Assembly (NCBI GenBank): GCA_026126065.1
Contig: JAHCJY010000003.1
Coordinates: 248,001-312,000 of the forward strand
Source: Bauldia sp.
GTDB taxonomy: Bacteria; Pseudomonadota; Alphaproteobacteria; Rhizobiales; Kaistiaceae
Length of the DNA: 64,000 nt
Direction: 5' to 3'
Shown here one piece after another: positions 34,114 through 45,107 of this stretch (positions within the stretch are counted from its first letter, which is position 1; the number at the start of each line of letters is the position of its first letter). The position numbers were made by a program, and so were the translations under genes. The notes beneath the pieces are model-generated. The model did no database searches. It saw nothing but the letters and a program-made list of their open reading frames with translations, and was not told the DNA's origin.

Positions 34114-34911
34114 ACCCTGCTGCAACCGCGTCCACGCGTCGTTGCTGCCGAGCATGGCGCGGAGATAGGCCATGTTGGCCTCGGCCTGCTCGGGGGAAAG
34201 CTCCTGCCGGGCGATGGCTTCCGCTTCGTCGAAGCGGCCCTGGAGGCCGAGGACGAGGGCTAGGTTCTGCCGCACGCGGCTGTCGGCCGTCGGCAGCGCC
34301 GCGGCCCGGCGGAGGTTCTGCTCCGCGAGTTCGAGCTGCCCCGTCAGCACGTAGGACATGCCGAGGTTCGACCACAGCGACGCCTGGCCCGGCGCGATCG
34401 CGATCGCCTGCTGGTAAAGGACGCGGGCCTGAGCCTGCTGCCCGGTCTGGTCGAGGATCGCAGCCTCGGCGGCGAGCAGCGTCCAGTCGGGCAGGGTCGG
34501 GTCCTGCGCCCGGCGGATGATCGTCAGCGCCTCGGCGAAATCGCCGTTGCGCGCCAGCGCCTTGCCATAGGCCGCCATGATCTGGCGGTCTTCCGGGAAG
34601 GCGAGGGTGGCGCGCTGGAGCACGGCGATCGCCTGTGTCAGGCGCTCGAGGCGCAGCAGCACCTCGGCGTAATTGTAGGCGTTGTCCCGGTTGCCCGGAT
34701 CAGCCGCATACCGCCCCTGCCAGTACGATTCCGCCGCCGGCAGGTCCGCGGCAGTGGCCCCGGCGATGGCGTTGGTGACCATCGGATCCGGCTCGTCCGC
34801 GCGCATCGACGCGCATGAGGCAAGAAGCAGCGCCGCGAGCACCGGCACGGCAAGGCGGAGCGACCGCGCGCGGCGGCCGGGGCGGATCGATGTTGGCGCG
34901 ATGGCGGGCAT
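34111..34911 (-). CDS. tadD: TadD-like TPR lipoprotein
   Basis: A 266-residue lipoprotein with a signal peptide and lipobox LASC (Cys33). It is followed by TPR repeats covering residues 65-235 (units around NRDNAYNYAEVLLRLERLTQAI, DRQIMAAYGKALARNGDFAEAL, QASLWSNLGMSYVLTGQLELAE, RVRQNLALVLGLQGRFDEAE). TadD is an outer-membrane-associated assembly factor of the Flp pilus, and the position next to tadC supports that role although the gene is on the opposite strand. Start ATG 34911 begins the signal peptide; the frame is open further upstream without support. Confidence 0.86.
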   Translation of the reverse strand: MPAIAPTSIRPGRRARSLRLAVPVLAALLLASCASMRADEPDPMVTNAIAGATAADLPAAESYWQGRYAADPGNRDNAYNYAEVLLRLERLTQAIAVLQRATLAFPEDRQIMAAYGKALARNGDFAEALTIIRRAQDPTLPDWTLLAAEAAILDQTGQQAQARVLYQQAIAIAPGQASLWSNLGMSYVLTGQLELAEQNLRRAAALPTADSRVRQNLALVLGLQGRFDEAEAIARQELSPEQAEANMAYLRAMLGSNDAWTRLQQG

Positions 34912-34964
34912 GGGACGCGACCGGGTGGTGGGGCTCTGCCCCGCTCGATCCCAGAAGTGAACCG

Positions 34965-34985
34965 TTAACCCTAACGAGCGGTTAA
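34965..34985. promoter_or_regulatory. Inverted repeat TTAACC-N9-GGTTAA between tadD and pepA
   Basis: A perfect 6-base inverted repeat, TTAACC (34965-34970) and GGTTAA (34980-34985), in the 145-base divergent promoter region. TTAACC resembles half of a CtrA site, and the symmetry suggests a dimeric regulator. No function is demonstrated. Confidence 0.4.
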
Positions 34986-35056
34986 GGCGTTCGCGCCCGC
35001 TGGCGGGTGGCGGCGCGGCGGCATAAAAGCGTGCCCGATGGCGAAGGGGCGGTGAG

Positions 35057-36457
<1,401 letters not shown>

Positions 36458-36485
36458 CTAACCCCAGCCCCTTTTCTTGGTCTTT

Positions 36486-36610
36486 GCCGGGCTTGACCCG
36501 GCAACCCATGATGCGCCTCCCCACGAGCGATCCATGAGGAGACGCTCACTGCAACGCTCGGCGTGCGTGGCGGGGCATCATGGGTCCCCGGGTCAAGCCC
36601 GGGGAAGACG
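36486..36610. repeat. Repetitive extragenic palindrome (GGCTTGACCC type)
   Basis: The left arm GCCGGGCTTGACCCGGC + AACCCATGATG (36486-36513) is complemented by the right arm CATCATGGGT + CCCCGGGTCAAGCCCGGGG (36576-36604). This is a common alphaproteobacterial extragenic palindrome. It sits between the convergent ends of pepA and the small secreted protein. Confidence 0.88.
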
Positions 36611-36638
36611 ATGTGGTGGTGAAGGCCAAGTAATCGAT

Positions 36639-37166
36639 CTACCCCGCCCCCGTCGCATGATACCGCCGCTCGGCGATCACCGGGACCGGCGCGTAGCCCG
36701 GAACCGAGGGCTGGTACAGGCACTGCAGGCCGCCGTATGTCGGCGGGATCGGGATGGCGACGCGCGGGTCGACGCCGGGCGGGAGCATCGGCTGGACGTA
36801 GAGGATCGTGCAGGTCAGCCGGTCCGGCGACCATCCGACATTGTTGGTGCAGGTCGTGTAGTTGAGCTGGACGGTCGCCTGGCCGGCCTGGATCTGCCAG
36901 TTGAGCGATCCCCGGCAGTGCGCGGCGCCCTGCACCTGGTAGCTGCCGCCCCCGAACTGCGTCAGGCAGAAATCCATCCGGTAGGGGCCATAGAGGTCCT
37001 GCGTGATGGCGTAGCAGCCGTTGAAGCTTGGCGGGGCGATGAGCGCGCCGGACGGTGGGATCGGGACGGCGATGTTGGGCTGCGGCTGCGCCAGGGCTGC
37101 TCCCGGCGCGATGGCAAGGCACAGGCCGGCGACGAGCGTCCGGCCCCGGATGGCGAGTTTGCCCAT
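36639..37166 (-). CDS. Small secreted hypothetical protein
   Basis: A 175-residue exported protein whose signal peptide ends GAALAQPQ. The mature part is Pro-rich at both ends (NIAVPIPPSG, VAIPIPPTYGG), with a central cysteine-containing region (FNGCYAITQDLYGPYRMDFCL, AAHCRGSLNW, NYTTCTNN, DRLTCTILYV, LQCLYQP). The even number of cysteines suggests disulfides in the periplasm. I do not recognise a family. Start ATG 37166 has GGAAGAA upstream and begins the signal peptide. The frame stays open far upstream only because it is antisense to the FccB gene. Confidence 0.75.
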   Translation of the reverse strand: MGKLAIRGRTLVAGLCLAIAPGAALAQPQPNIAVPIPPSGALIAPPSFNGCYAITQDLYGPYRMDFCLTQFGGGSYQVQGAAHCRGSLNWQIQAGQATVQLNYTTCTNNVGWSPDRLTCTILYVQPMLPPGVDPRVAIPIPPTYGGLQCLYQPSVPGYAPVPVIAERRYHATGAG

Positions 37167-37436
37167 GGTGTCGTTCTTCCGAATTGGCCCCGCGACCGGG
37201 CTAGCGCTCACGGGATGAACTCCCGCTGAACGAGAACCTCTCCCGGGGTCTCGGTCAGGCCCCGAGGCGAGCGGAGCTCTCGCCGCCGGAACGCGCGTGC
37301 AGGGAACAGGTTTCCACCTTCCGGCCACTCGAACGGGTAGGCTTTCCGCCAGAAGGAGCACAGGGAGTTTTGCTTTGCGTGCGCGAGGCTGGACGACTGG
37401 TACGATCGCTCGACGCCAAGGGATTGGGAGGGACCG

Positions 37437-37760
37437 GTGAAGCGATGGATTGCAGGTGTTGCCGCGGCCGTCTGCGTCGGCGTCGGCGCGGTTTGGGCGC
37501 AGAATGCGCCGGAGGCGATCGGCCCGCAGGAGGCCGCCGTTCTTGCCGCCGCGTGCTTCAACTGCCACGGACCGGAAGGCGTCGGGCAGGGGCCGATACC
37601 GGCCATCGCTGGCATGCCCGCCGAGCAGCTCGTGGCGATGCTCAACGCCTTCAAGGCGAACGAGGTCCCGGGCGCAACCATCATGGGGCGCCTCGCACGC
37701 GGCTATGACGACGCCGAGATCGCGGCAATCGCGGCGTATTTCGCCGGCGATTTCGAGTAG
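37437..37760 (+). CDS. fccA: Cytochrome c subunit of flavocytochrome c sulfide dehydrogenase
   Basis: A 107-residue periplasmic monohaem cytochrome c. GTG 37437 follows a GGGAGGGA ribosome-binding site. The signal peptide ends near VWAQNAP. The haem motif CFNCH is at Cys40-Cys43-His44 and a methionine in TIMGRLARGY is a candidate sixth ligand. Small size, and position nine bases before a flavocytochrome c flavoprotein gene, identify it as the FccA/SoxE-type electron acceptor rather than a respiratory cytochrome. It would pass electrons from sulfide oxidation to the respiratory chain. Confidence 0.88.
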   Translation: MKRWIAGVAAAVCVGVGAVWAQNAPEAIGPQEAAVLAAACFNCHGPEGVGQGPIPAIAGMPAEQLVAMLNAFKANEVPGATIMGRLARGYDDAEIAAIAAYFAGDFE

Positions 37761-37769
37761 GGGGTGGGG

Positions 37770-39044
37770 ATGATCATCAACCGGAGAAAGGCCCTCGGCC
37801 TGATGGGCGGCACGGCCGCCGTGCTCGGCATGCCGTATGTGGCGCGCGCCGCGACGGGCAGCGTTGTCGTTGTCGGCGGCGGGTTCGGCGGCGCCACCGC
37901 CGCAAAATACCTTAAGCTCTGGAGCCCGGACCTCAACGTCACGCTCATCGAGCCCGCGGCACGGTTCTACACCTGCCCGTTTTCGAACCTCTATCTCGGC
38001 GGCCTCATCGACTTCGAGGCCATCGGCCACGGCTACGACACGCTGGCAGCGCTCGGGGTCAACGTGGTGCAGGCCTATGCCGACGACGTGGACACGGCCG
38101 GCAAGACGGTGACGGTCGGCGGCGACACGCTGTCCTACGACGCGCTCGTCCTGTCGCCCGGCATCGACATCCGCTGGGGCGCGCTCGAGGGTTATGACGA
38201 GGCCGCCGCCGAACTTGCCCCGCATGCCTGGAAGGCCGGGCCGCAGACGCAGCTCCTCCGCTCGCAGCTCGAAGCGATGCCGGACGGCGGCACGTTCGTC
38301 CTCGTGGCGCCCGACAACCCGTACCGCTGCCCGCCGGGCCCCTATGAGCGCGTGAGCCTCATTGCCCACTACTTCAAGACGCAGAAGCCCGCCTCGAAGA
38401 TCGTCATCCTCGACGCCAAGGACGCCTTCTCCAAGCAGGGCCTCTTCACGGCGGGGTGGCAGGCGCTCTATGGCGACATGATCGAGTGGGTCAGCCGGAC
38501 CAATGACGGCCGCGTCGTCCGCGTGGACGCCGCGAACCTCACCGTCGAGACCGAGTTCGGCCGCACCGTCACGGCCGACGTCCTCAACGTCGTGCCGCCG
38601 CAGCAGGCGGGCCTCATTGCGCAGCGCGCCGGCGTCACCAACGAGGCCGGCTGGGTGCCGGTGAAGCCGGCCACGTTCGAATCGCAGCTCGCCGAGGGCG
38701 TCTATGTCGTCGGCGACGCAACGGTTGCGGCGCCAATGCCCAAATCGGGCTTCTCGGCTTGCTCGCAGGGCAAGTTCGTTGCCTCCGCGATCATCGCGTC
38801 GCTCGATGGCAGTGAGCCGCTTCCCGCGAAATGGGCCAACACCTGCTACAGCCTCGTCGGGCCCGACTACGGCATATCGGTTGCCGGCGTCTACGAGATC
38901 GTCGACGGCGCCATCGCCGAGGTCCCGGGTTCGGGCGGCGTCAGCCCCGGCGACGCCGACGCGGCGTTCCGCGCCCGCGAGGCCGAGTATGCGCACGGCT
39001 GGTACCGCGCCATGACCAACGATATCTGGGGGACCACCTGGTAA
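37770..39044 (+). CDS. fccB: Flavocytochrome c sulfide dehydrogenase flavoprotein subunit (FccB/SoxF)
   Basis: A 424-residue Tat-exported flavoprotein that oxidises sulfide or sulfane sulfur in the periplasm and passes electrons to FccA. The N-terminus INRRKALGLMGG is a twin-arginine signal. FAD binds at VVVVGGGFGGATAA. Cys69 in FYTCPFSN corresponds to the covalent FAD-cysteine of the family. Cys187 (YRCPPGPYER) and Cys359 (NTCYS) correspond to the redox disulfide of characterised FccB. All three are present, so the enzyme looks fully competent. ATG 37770, with GGGGTGGGG upstream, is preferred to GTG 37764. Confidence 0.93.
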   Translation: MIINRRKALGLMGGTAAVLGMPYVARAATGSVVVVGGGFGGATAAKYLKLWSPDLNVTLIEPAARFYTCPFSNLYLGGLIDFEAIGHGYDTLAALGVNVVQAYADDVDTAGKTVTVGGDTLSYDALVLSPGIDIRWGALEGYDEAAAELAPHAWKAGPQTQLLRSQLEAMPDGGTFVLVAPDNPYRCPPGPYERVSLIAHYFKTQKPASKIVILDAKDAFSKQGLFTAGWQALYGDMIEWVSRTNDGRVVRVDAANLTVETEFGRTVTADVLNVVPPQQAGLIAQRAGVTNEAGWVPVKPATFESQLAEGVYVVGDATVAAPMPKSGFSACSQGKFVASAIIASLDGSEPLPAKWANTCYSLVGPDYGISVAGVYEIVDGAIAEVPGSGGVSPGDADAAFRAREAEYAHGWYRAMTNDIWGTTW

Positions 39045-39120
39045 GGGAAGCGGCGCGGCCCGCCCGGGGGTTTCGCGGCCGGAGCGGCAGGCCGCCCGGC
39101 GGACGCCCGAAGGTTCGGTG

Positions 39121-40167
39121 ATGCCCGGCGAAACCGTGGTCTGGCTTGGCCTTGCCATAGGCCTCCTGTTCGGCGCCGTTGGCCAGTACAGCGGTTTCTG
39201 CCTCCAGAGCGGCCTCCGTGGCTGGTGGGGTGAGGGCGACCCGCGGAAGGTGCGGACGTTCGCCTTGGCGGCCGCCATCGCCCTCGTCGCCAGCCAGGCG
39301 CTCGATGCCGCCGGCCTCGTGCCGCTCGAGCGCTCGATCTATCCGCTCGCCACCTTCTCGATCCCGGTGATCCTCGTCGGCGGGGCGCTGTTCGGCTACG
39401 GCATGGTGCTGGCCAATGGCTGCGGCGCCCGCGCCCTCGTTCTCCTCGGCAGCGGTAACCTTCGCTCGCTCTATGTGCTCCTCATCCTCGGTGTGTCGGC
39501 CCAGGCCACGCTGACCGGGCTCCTGGCCCCGACGCGCGTCTCGGTCGCGGGGTCGACCGGCAGCACCTTCGCGGCGACGACGCTTCCCGGCGTCGTCGGG
39601 GATGCCCTCGGCCCCGATCTGGCGCGCTGGCTGGCCGTCGCGGTCATCGGCGGCGCGCTCCTCGCATTCGCATTCGCGAACCGCGCCTTCCGGGCCTCGC
39701 CGTCCCAGATCGCCGCCGGGCTCGTCGTCGGCCTTCTCGTGGCTGCGGGATGGTACGTGACCGGCCATGTCGGCGCCGATGACTTCGATCCGCGGCCCGT
39801 GGCATCACTCACCTTCATTGCGCCGATCGCAGCGGGCATCCAGTACGTCATGCTGTCGACCGGCATTGCGCTGGGCTTCGGCGTCGCCGTCGTCGGCGGC
39901 GTCATCGCGGGTAGCGCCCTCATGGCGATCCCGCGGCGGCAGTTCCGCCTCGCGGGTTTCAGCGGCCCCGGCCTCATGCTGCGCTATGCGGCCGGGGCCG
40001 TGCTGATGGGAGTCGGCGGGGCGCTGGCGCTGGGATGCTCGATCGGCCAGGGCCTCACGGGCTTCTCGACGCTGGCGCTGGCGTCGCTTGTGGCCGTGGC
40101 GGGGATCCTAATCGGATCCGCCCTCGGCATCCGCGGGCCGGTCAGTGTCGCCGTCCCGTCGCAATAG
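39121..40167 (+). CDS. YeeE/YedE (TsuA-like) sulfur-compound transporter
   Basis: A 348-residue inner-membrane protein with about nine helices, of the YeeE/YedE (sulphur transport, DUF395) family. The best-studied member, TsuA, imports thiosulfate using three conserved cysteines, and equivalents are visible: GFCLQSG, NGCGARALVLLGSGN and LGCSIGQGLTG. The window gene keeps both halves of the pseudo-symmetric fold. It follows fccB after 76 bases and precedes the SoxYZ gene by 14 bases. Start ATG 39121 (a tandem GTG lies at 39118). Inferred role: uptake of thiosulfate or another sulfane product for the adjacent assimilation genes. Confidence 0.88.
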   Translation: MPGETVVWLGLAIGLLFGAVGQYSGFCLQSGLRGWWGEGDPRKVRTFALAAAIALVASQALDAAGLVPLERSIYPLATFSIPVILVGGALFGYGMVLANGCGARALVLLGSGNLRSLYVLLILGVSAQATLTGLLAPTRVSVAGSTGSTFAATTLPGVVGDALGPDLARWLAVAVIGGALLAFAFANRAFRASPSQIAAGLVVGLLVAAGWYVTGHVGADDFDPRPVASLTFIAPIAAGIQYVMLSTGIALGFGVAVVGGVIAGSALMAIPRRQFRLAGFSGPGLMLRYAAGAVLMGVGGALALGCSIGQGLTGFSTLALASLVAVAGILIGSALGIRGPVSVAVPSQ

Positions 40168-40181
40168 GACAGGAATCTGGA

Positions 40182-40988
40182 ATGGCAGGGTCAACCGTAA
40201 CGCGCCGCACCGCCCTCGGGCTCCTGGGGGCCACGATGACGATGCCCCTCGCGCTCCGGCCGGCCGCGGCCCAGGCGGCGTGGTGGCGCGCCATCCCGGA
40301 CGCCGCCGCCCTCGTCGGTGACGCCGCGCCCGCGACAGACGGGATCCGGATCGACCTTCCCCTCGTCTCGGAGGATGGCTCGGCGGTCGATCTCGGGCTC
40401 ACGGTCGATCGGCCGATGACGCAGGATTCCTTCGTCGCCGAACTGCACGTCTTCGCCGACCGCAATCCGTCGCCGGAGGTCGCGGCCTTCTTCTTCTCGC
40501 CGCTCTCCGGCCGGGCGGCGATCGCCACGCGAATCCGGCTCAACGAGAGTCAGACCGTGGGCGTCGTTGCCAGGATGAACACCGGCGAGGTGATCGTCGG
40601 CTCCCGCGACGTCGTCGTGACGGTGTCCGGCTGCCTCGCCCGCGTCGGCGGCACGGCGCCGGGGCTGATGGAGACGCGCGTCAGGGCGCCGACCCGCTTC
40701 GTGGCCGGCGCGCCGGGCGAAGTCACCACGCTGATCAACCACCCGATGGAGACGGGCCTCCGGACCACCCTCGCCGGCGAGATCCTGCCGGAGAACATAG
40801 TCCGCCGCTTCCTCGCCGCCTTCGACCGCGCGACGGTCTTCGAGGCGCGGTTCCACCGCTCGGTCGCCACCAACCCGTATCTCCGGTTCTTCGTGGCGCC
40901 GCCCCGGCCAGGCGAACTGGCGCTCAGATGGGAGGCCGATGGCGGACTTGTGGCCGACGCGCGCGTCGACCTCGCGGTCGGAGCGTAG
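40182..40988 (+). CDS. soxYZ: Fused SoxY-SoxZ sulfur carrier protein, Tat-exported
   Basis: A 268-residue periplasmic protein. TRRTALGLLGATM is a twin-arginine signal. Residues 45-155 resemble SoxY, ending in VTVSGCLARVGG with a single cysteine at Cys151 where free SoxY ends in GGCGG. Residues 160-268 are a SoxZ domain (HPMETGLR, SVATNPYLRFFV, LALRWEADGG). The cysteine would carry sulfane sulfur as a thioconjugate, now on an internal linker instead of a C-terminal arm. Related fused carriers are known next to quinoprotein dehydrogenases. Here it closes a sulfide-oxidation operon, and SoxAX, SoxB and SoxCD are absent from the window. Confidence 0.85.
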   Translation: MAGSTVTRRTALGLLGATMTMPLALRPAAAQAAWWRAIPDAAALVGDAAPATDGIRIDLPLVSEDGSAVDLGLTVDRPMTQDSFVAELHVFADRNPSPEVAAFFFSPLSGRAAIATRIRLNESQTVGVVARMNTGEVIVGSRDVVVTVSGCLARVGGTAPGLMETRVRAPTRFVAGAPGEVTTLINHPMETGLRTTLAGEILPENIVRRFLAAFDRATVFEARFHRSVATNPYLRFFVAPPRPGELALRWEADGGLVADARVDLAVGA

Positions 40989-40997
40989 GGGGACGCG

Positions 40998-41828
40998 CTA
41001 TCGTCCCGTAGCCACAGGGGTGTCGGGTCGTCCGCCCCAGTCCGACCACGAGCCATCGTAGACCGCGGCCTCGGGCTTCCCGAGCACGGCCAGCGCCAGG
41101 GCCAGCACGCTGGCCGCGACGCCGGAGCCGCAGGTCGTGACGATCGGCCCGTCGGGATCGACGCCGGCCTTCTCGAACGCCGCCAGAAGCTCAGGCGGGG
41201 TCCGCAGCGTGTCGCCATCGAACAGGGCCGCCGACGGCACGGAGAAGGAACCCGGAATGTGCCCGCCGCGAAGGCCCGGCCGCGGCTCCGGCGCCTCGGC
41301 GCGGAAACGCTCGGCCGGGCGGGCGTCGACGATCTGGGCGCCGCCCCGCTGGACCACGGCGAGCACGTCGCCATGGTCGCGCACGAGTTCGGGCCGAAAG
41401 CGGGGGCGGAAGATGGCGGGGGCAGGCGCGTGGACGCCGCTCTCGACCGGGCGACCCTCCGCGAGCCATTTCGGCAGGCCGCCGTCGAGCACCTGAACCC
41501 GCTCCGCCCCGAAGATGCGGAACGTCCACCACACGCGCGGCGCGGAGCGGAAGGCGCCATCATCGTACACGATGATGCGGTCCCCTTCGCCGATTCCGAG
41601 CGCTCCCGCGGCGGCTGCGAATTCCTCGGGCGTCGGCAGCATGTGCGGCAGGTGCGTCGCGTGATCGCTGATGGCCTCGATGTCGAAGAACTGCGCGCCG
41701 GGCAGGTGGGTGGCCACGAAGGCCGGGCGCATGTCCGTGCCGTCCAGCCGCCAGCGCGCGTCGACGAGTTTCACGTCCGGCGAGCCGAGAAGAGCGGCGA
41801 GTTCTTCGGTCGGTATCAGCGGCTGCAT
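40998..41828 (-). CDS. sseA: Thiosulfate/3-mercaptopyruvate sulfurtransferase (tandem rhodanese)
   Basis: A 276-residue cytosolic protein of two rhodanese domains. The N-terminal one (LVDARWRLDG, HLPGAQFFDIE) lacks a catalytic cysteine. The C-terminal one has Cys233 in the loop CGSGVAA, the mercaptopyruvate type rather than the CRKGVT of thiosulfate sulfurtransferases. It transfers sulfur to thiols or cyanide. The gene starts four bases after the DUF934 stop and is the last gene of the minus-strand assimilation operon, meeting the SoxYZ operon head-on with nine bases between stops. Confidence 0.91.
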   Translation of the reverse strand: MQPLIPTEELAALLGSPDVKLVDARWRLDGTDMRPAFVATHLPGAQFFDIEAISDHATHLPHMLPTPEEFAAAAGALGIGEGDRIIVYDDGAFRSAPRVWWTFRIFGAERVQVLDGGLPKWLAEGRPVESGVHAPAPAIFRPRFRPELVRDHGDVLAVVQRGGAQIVDARPAERFRAEAPEPRPGLRGGHIPGSFSVPSAALFDGDTLRTPPELLAAFEKAGVDPDGPIVTTCGSGVAASVLALALAVLGKPEAAVYDGSWSDWGGRPDTPVATGR

Positions 41829-41832
41829 GGGG

Positions 41833-42354
41833 CTACGCGGCGCTGCCCTTGCCCGGCTTCCGCATCCACGGCCGCGTGCCGGCGGGAGCCTCGCGGTCGG
41901 CTTCGACGGGCTGATAGTACAGCGGCACTTCCGGCCAGACGCCGCGGTCGAGCGCCTTCTTGACGTTGTCGCTCACCACCTCGAAGGCATCGAAGCCGAC
42001 GCGCCGCATCAGCGGCATCATGTCGACGGTGAAGTCGCCCACGGCTCTGATCTGGCCGGTGTAGCCATCGCGGTCGCGCAGCAGCCGTGCGATCGAGAAT
42101 CCGCGGCCGTCCATCATCTTCGGGAACAGGATCGCCACCACCGGGAAGCGGCTGAGGTCCGGCACGATATCGGACCATTCGGCGTCCGGCGGCAGCACGA
42201 TGCCGATCTCGGCATTCCGGGCCGACAGCGCGTCGCGCTCCGTCCGCCAGCGGGCGAGCGACACGAGTACGGGGCCGTCGGTGGGCACCGGGTCGGCGTC
42301 CGGGACGACGATGAAATCGTCCGCGGTGAAGGTGCCATTGTTCCAGAGCGTCAT
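41833..42354 (-). CDS. DUF934 protein of the sulfate assimilation operon
   Basis: A 173-residue cytosolic protein of the DUF934 family. The core is LVSLARWRTERDAL, IGIVLPPD, FPVVAILFPKMMDGRGFSIARLLR, DGYTGQIRAVGDFTVDMMPLMRRVGFDAF. Members are nearly always encoded next to sulfite reductase and APS reductase genes in proteobacteria and are thought to assist sulfite reduction. The reaction is unproven. ATG 42354 opens the conserved sequence. A palindromic repeat separates it from cysH, while it is tightly linked to sseA downstream. Confidence 0.88.
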   Translation of the reverse strand: MTLWNNGTFTADDFIVVPDADPVPTDGPVLVSLARWRTERDALSARNAEIGIVLPPDAEWSDIVPDLSRFPVVAILFPKMMDGRGFSIARLLRDRDGYTGQIRAVGDFTVDMMPLMRRVGFDAFEVVSDNVKKALDRGVWPEVPLYYQPVEADREAPAGTRPWMRKPGKGSAA

Positions 42355-42402
42355 CGTCGTCTCACATGCTCCGCCAGATCGCGGACGGTAGGAAGAAATC
42401 GC

Positions 42403-42484
42403 CATCCCGGCGAAGGCCGGGACCCATGGGGAGTCAGAAACCGCCCCAACCTCACCATGGGCCCCGGCTTTCGCCGGGGTGACG
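42403..42484. repeat. Repetitive extragenic palindrome (GGCGAAGGCC type), copy 1
   Basis: CATCCCGGCGAAGGCCGGGA + CCCATGGGG on the left (42403-42431) and CCATGGG + CCCCGGCTTTCGCCGGGG + TGACG on the right (42456-42484). Each arm is itself a hairpin, and the arms also pair with each other. It is nearly identical at both ends to the copy at 55081-55165. It lies inside the cys operon between cysH and DUF934. Confidence 0.9.
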
Positions 42485-42524
42485 AATGAGGGTTTTGCGG
42501 AGGGGGGAAACCCGCCCGCGGAAG

Positions 42525-43260
42525 TCAGATGCCGCTGCCGTCCGCCTCGAGGCCGAGATGGATGCCGCATTCGATCTTGCCGGTGCCGCGCCAGCGCCCG
42601 GCCCGCGGGTCCTCGCCGGGGAGGACGCGGTCCGTGCACGGCACGCAGCCGATGGAGGGATAGCCCCGCGCCACCAGCGGGTGCGGCGGCAAATCGTGCT
42701 CCTCGGCATAGGTGATGAGGTCCGCGGCGGTCCAGTCGGCAAGCGGGTTGATCTTCACCTGGCCGCCTTCCGCTTCGAACGTCGACAGCCCGGCGCGGGT
42801 GCTGCTCTGGAAGCGCTTGCGGCCGGTAAACCAGGCATCAAAGCCCTTGACGGCGCGCGCCAGCGGCTCGGTCTTCCGGATGCGGCAGCAGAGATCGGGA
42901 TTGGTCATCCACAAGGCCTTCACCGGGTCGAGCGCGGCGAGGCGCTCCGGGTCTGGCGTGATGGTGCGAACGTCGCGAAGGCCGAGGCGCGCGACGAGCT
43001 CGGTCCGGTAGGCCAGCGTTTCGGCGAACAGCCGGCCGGTGTCGAGGAAGAGCACCGGTACGGTCGGATCGACCCGCGACAGGATGTGGAGGAGCACCGC
43101 GGATTCGGAGCCGAAGCTCGACACCGAGGCGACCTTGCCCCGGAACAGCTGCTCGACGGAGAGCGCGATGACGTCCTCCGCGGACAGCCGGGCATAGCGC
43201 GCGTTGAGGTCCGCCAGGTCGCCGCGCACCGGCGCCGAAGGCTCCAGCGCGGCGAAGGCG

Positions 43261-43274
<14 letters not shown>
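42525..43274 (-). CDS. cysH: APS-type (adenylyl-sulfate) reductase, CysH family
   Basis: A 249-residue cytosolic reductase converting activated sulfate to sulfite with thioredoxin or glutathione. The four cysteines of the [4Fe-4S] cluster are present as Cys129-Cys130 (DLCCRIRK) and Cys210-x-x-Cys213 (IGCVPC). The catalytic cysteine is Cys236 in KIECGIH. The cluster marks the enzyme as using adenosine phosphosulfate directly, as in rhizobia, rather than PAPS as in E. coli CysH. FGSESAVLLHIL is the phosphosulfate-binding SGG-type loop. ATG 43274 overlaps the end of the sulfite reductase gene by 14 bases, so the two are coupled. No ATP sulfurylase gene is in the window. Confidence 0.93.
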
Positions 43275-44919
<1,645 letters not shown>

Positions 44920-44924
44920 GGCGT

Positions 44925-45107
44925 TCAGCCCTTGTCGTTCGTCACAGGCGCGCACACGACGGCATCGCCGTCCCACACGCACATCGCATCGAGGTCCGGC
45001 GGCAGCGCCGCGAATGTCACGCCGGCGCCGAATGCCGGCGCAGTCGGGGCGGCATCGGCGGCTTCCGCAGCGGGCGCGTCTGACGTCTTGTCGAGGGGGG
45101 GCGTCAC
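44925..45107 (-). CDS. 60-residue operon protein between DUF2849 and sulfite reductase
   Basis: A short frame from GTG 45107 to TGA 44925. Its start overlaps the DUF2849 stop (GTGA), and its stop is five bases before the sulfite reductase ATG, an exact fit in the operon. The first half is Ala/Pro/Asp-rich and low in complexity. The second half (FGAGVTFAALPPDLDAM, then CVWDGDAVVCAPV) carries two cysteines nine residues apart. I recognise no family. It could be a small accessory of sulfite reductase or only a translational coupling device. Confidence 0.55.
   Translation of the reverse strand: MTPPLDKTSDAPAAEAADAAPTAPAFGAGVTFAALPPDLDAMCVWDGDAVVCAPVTNDKG

Noticed and set aside
37167..39278. Long upstream extension of the small secreted protein on the minus strand
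   Set aside because: Antisense to fccA and fccB; the signal peptide and ribosome-binding site place the real start at 37166.
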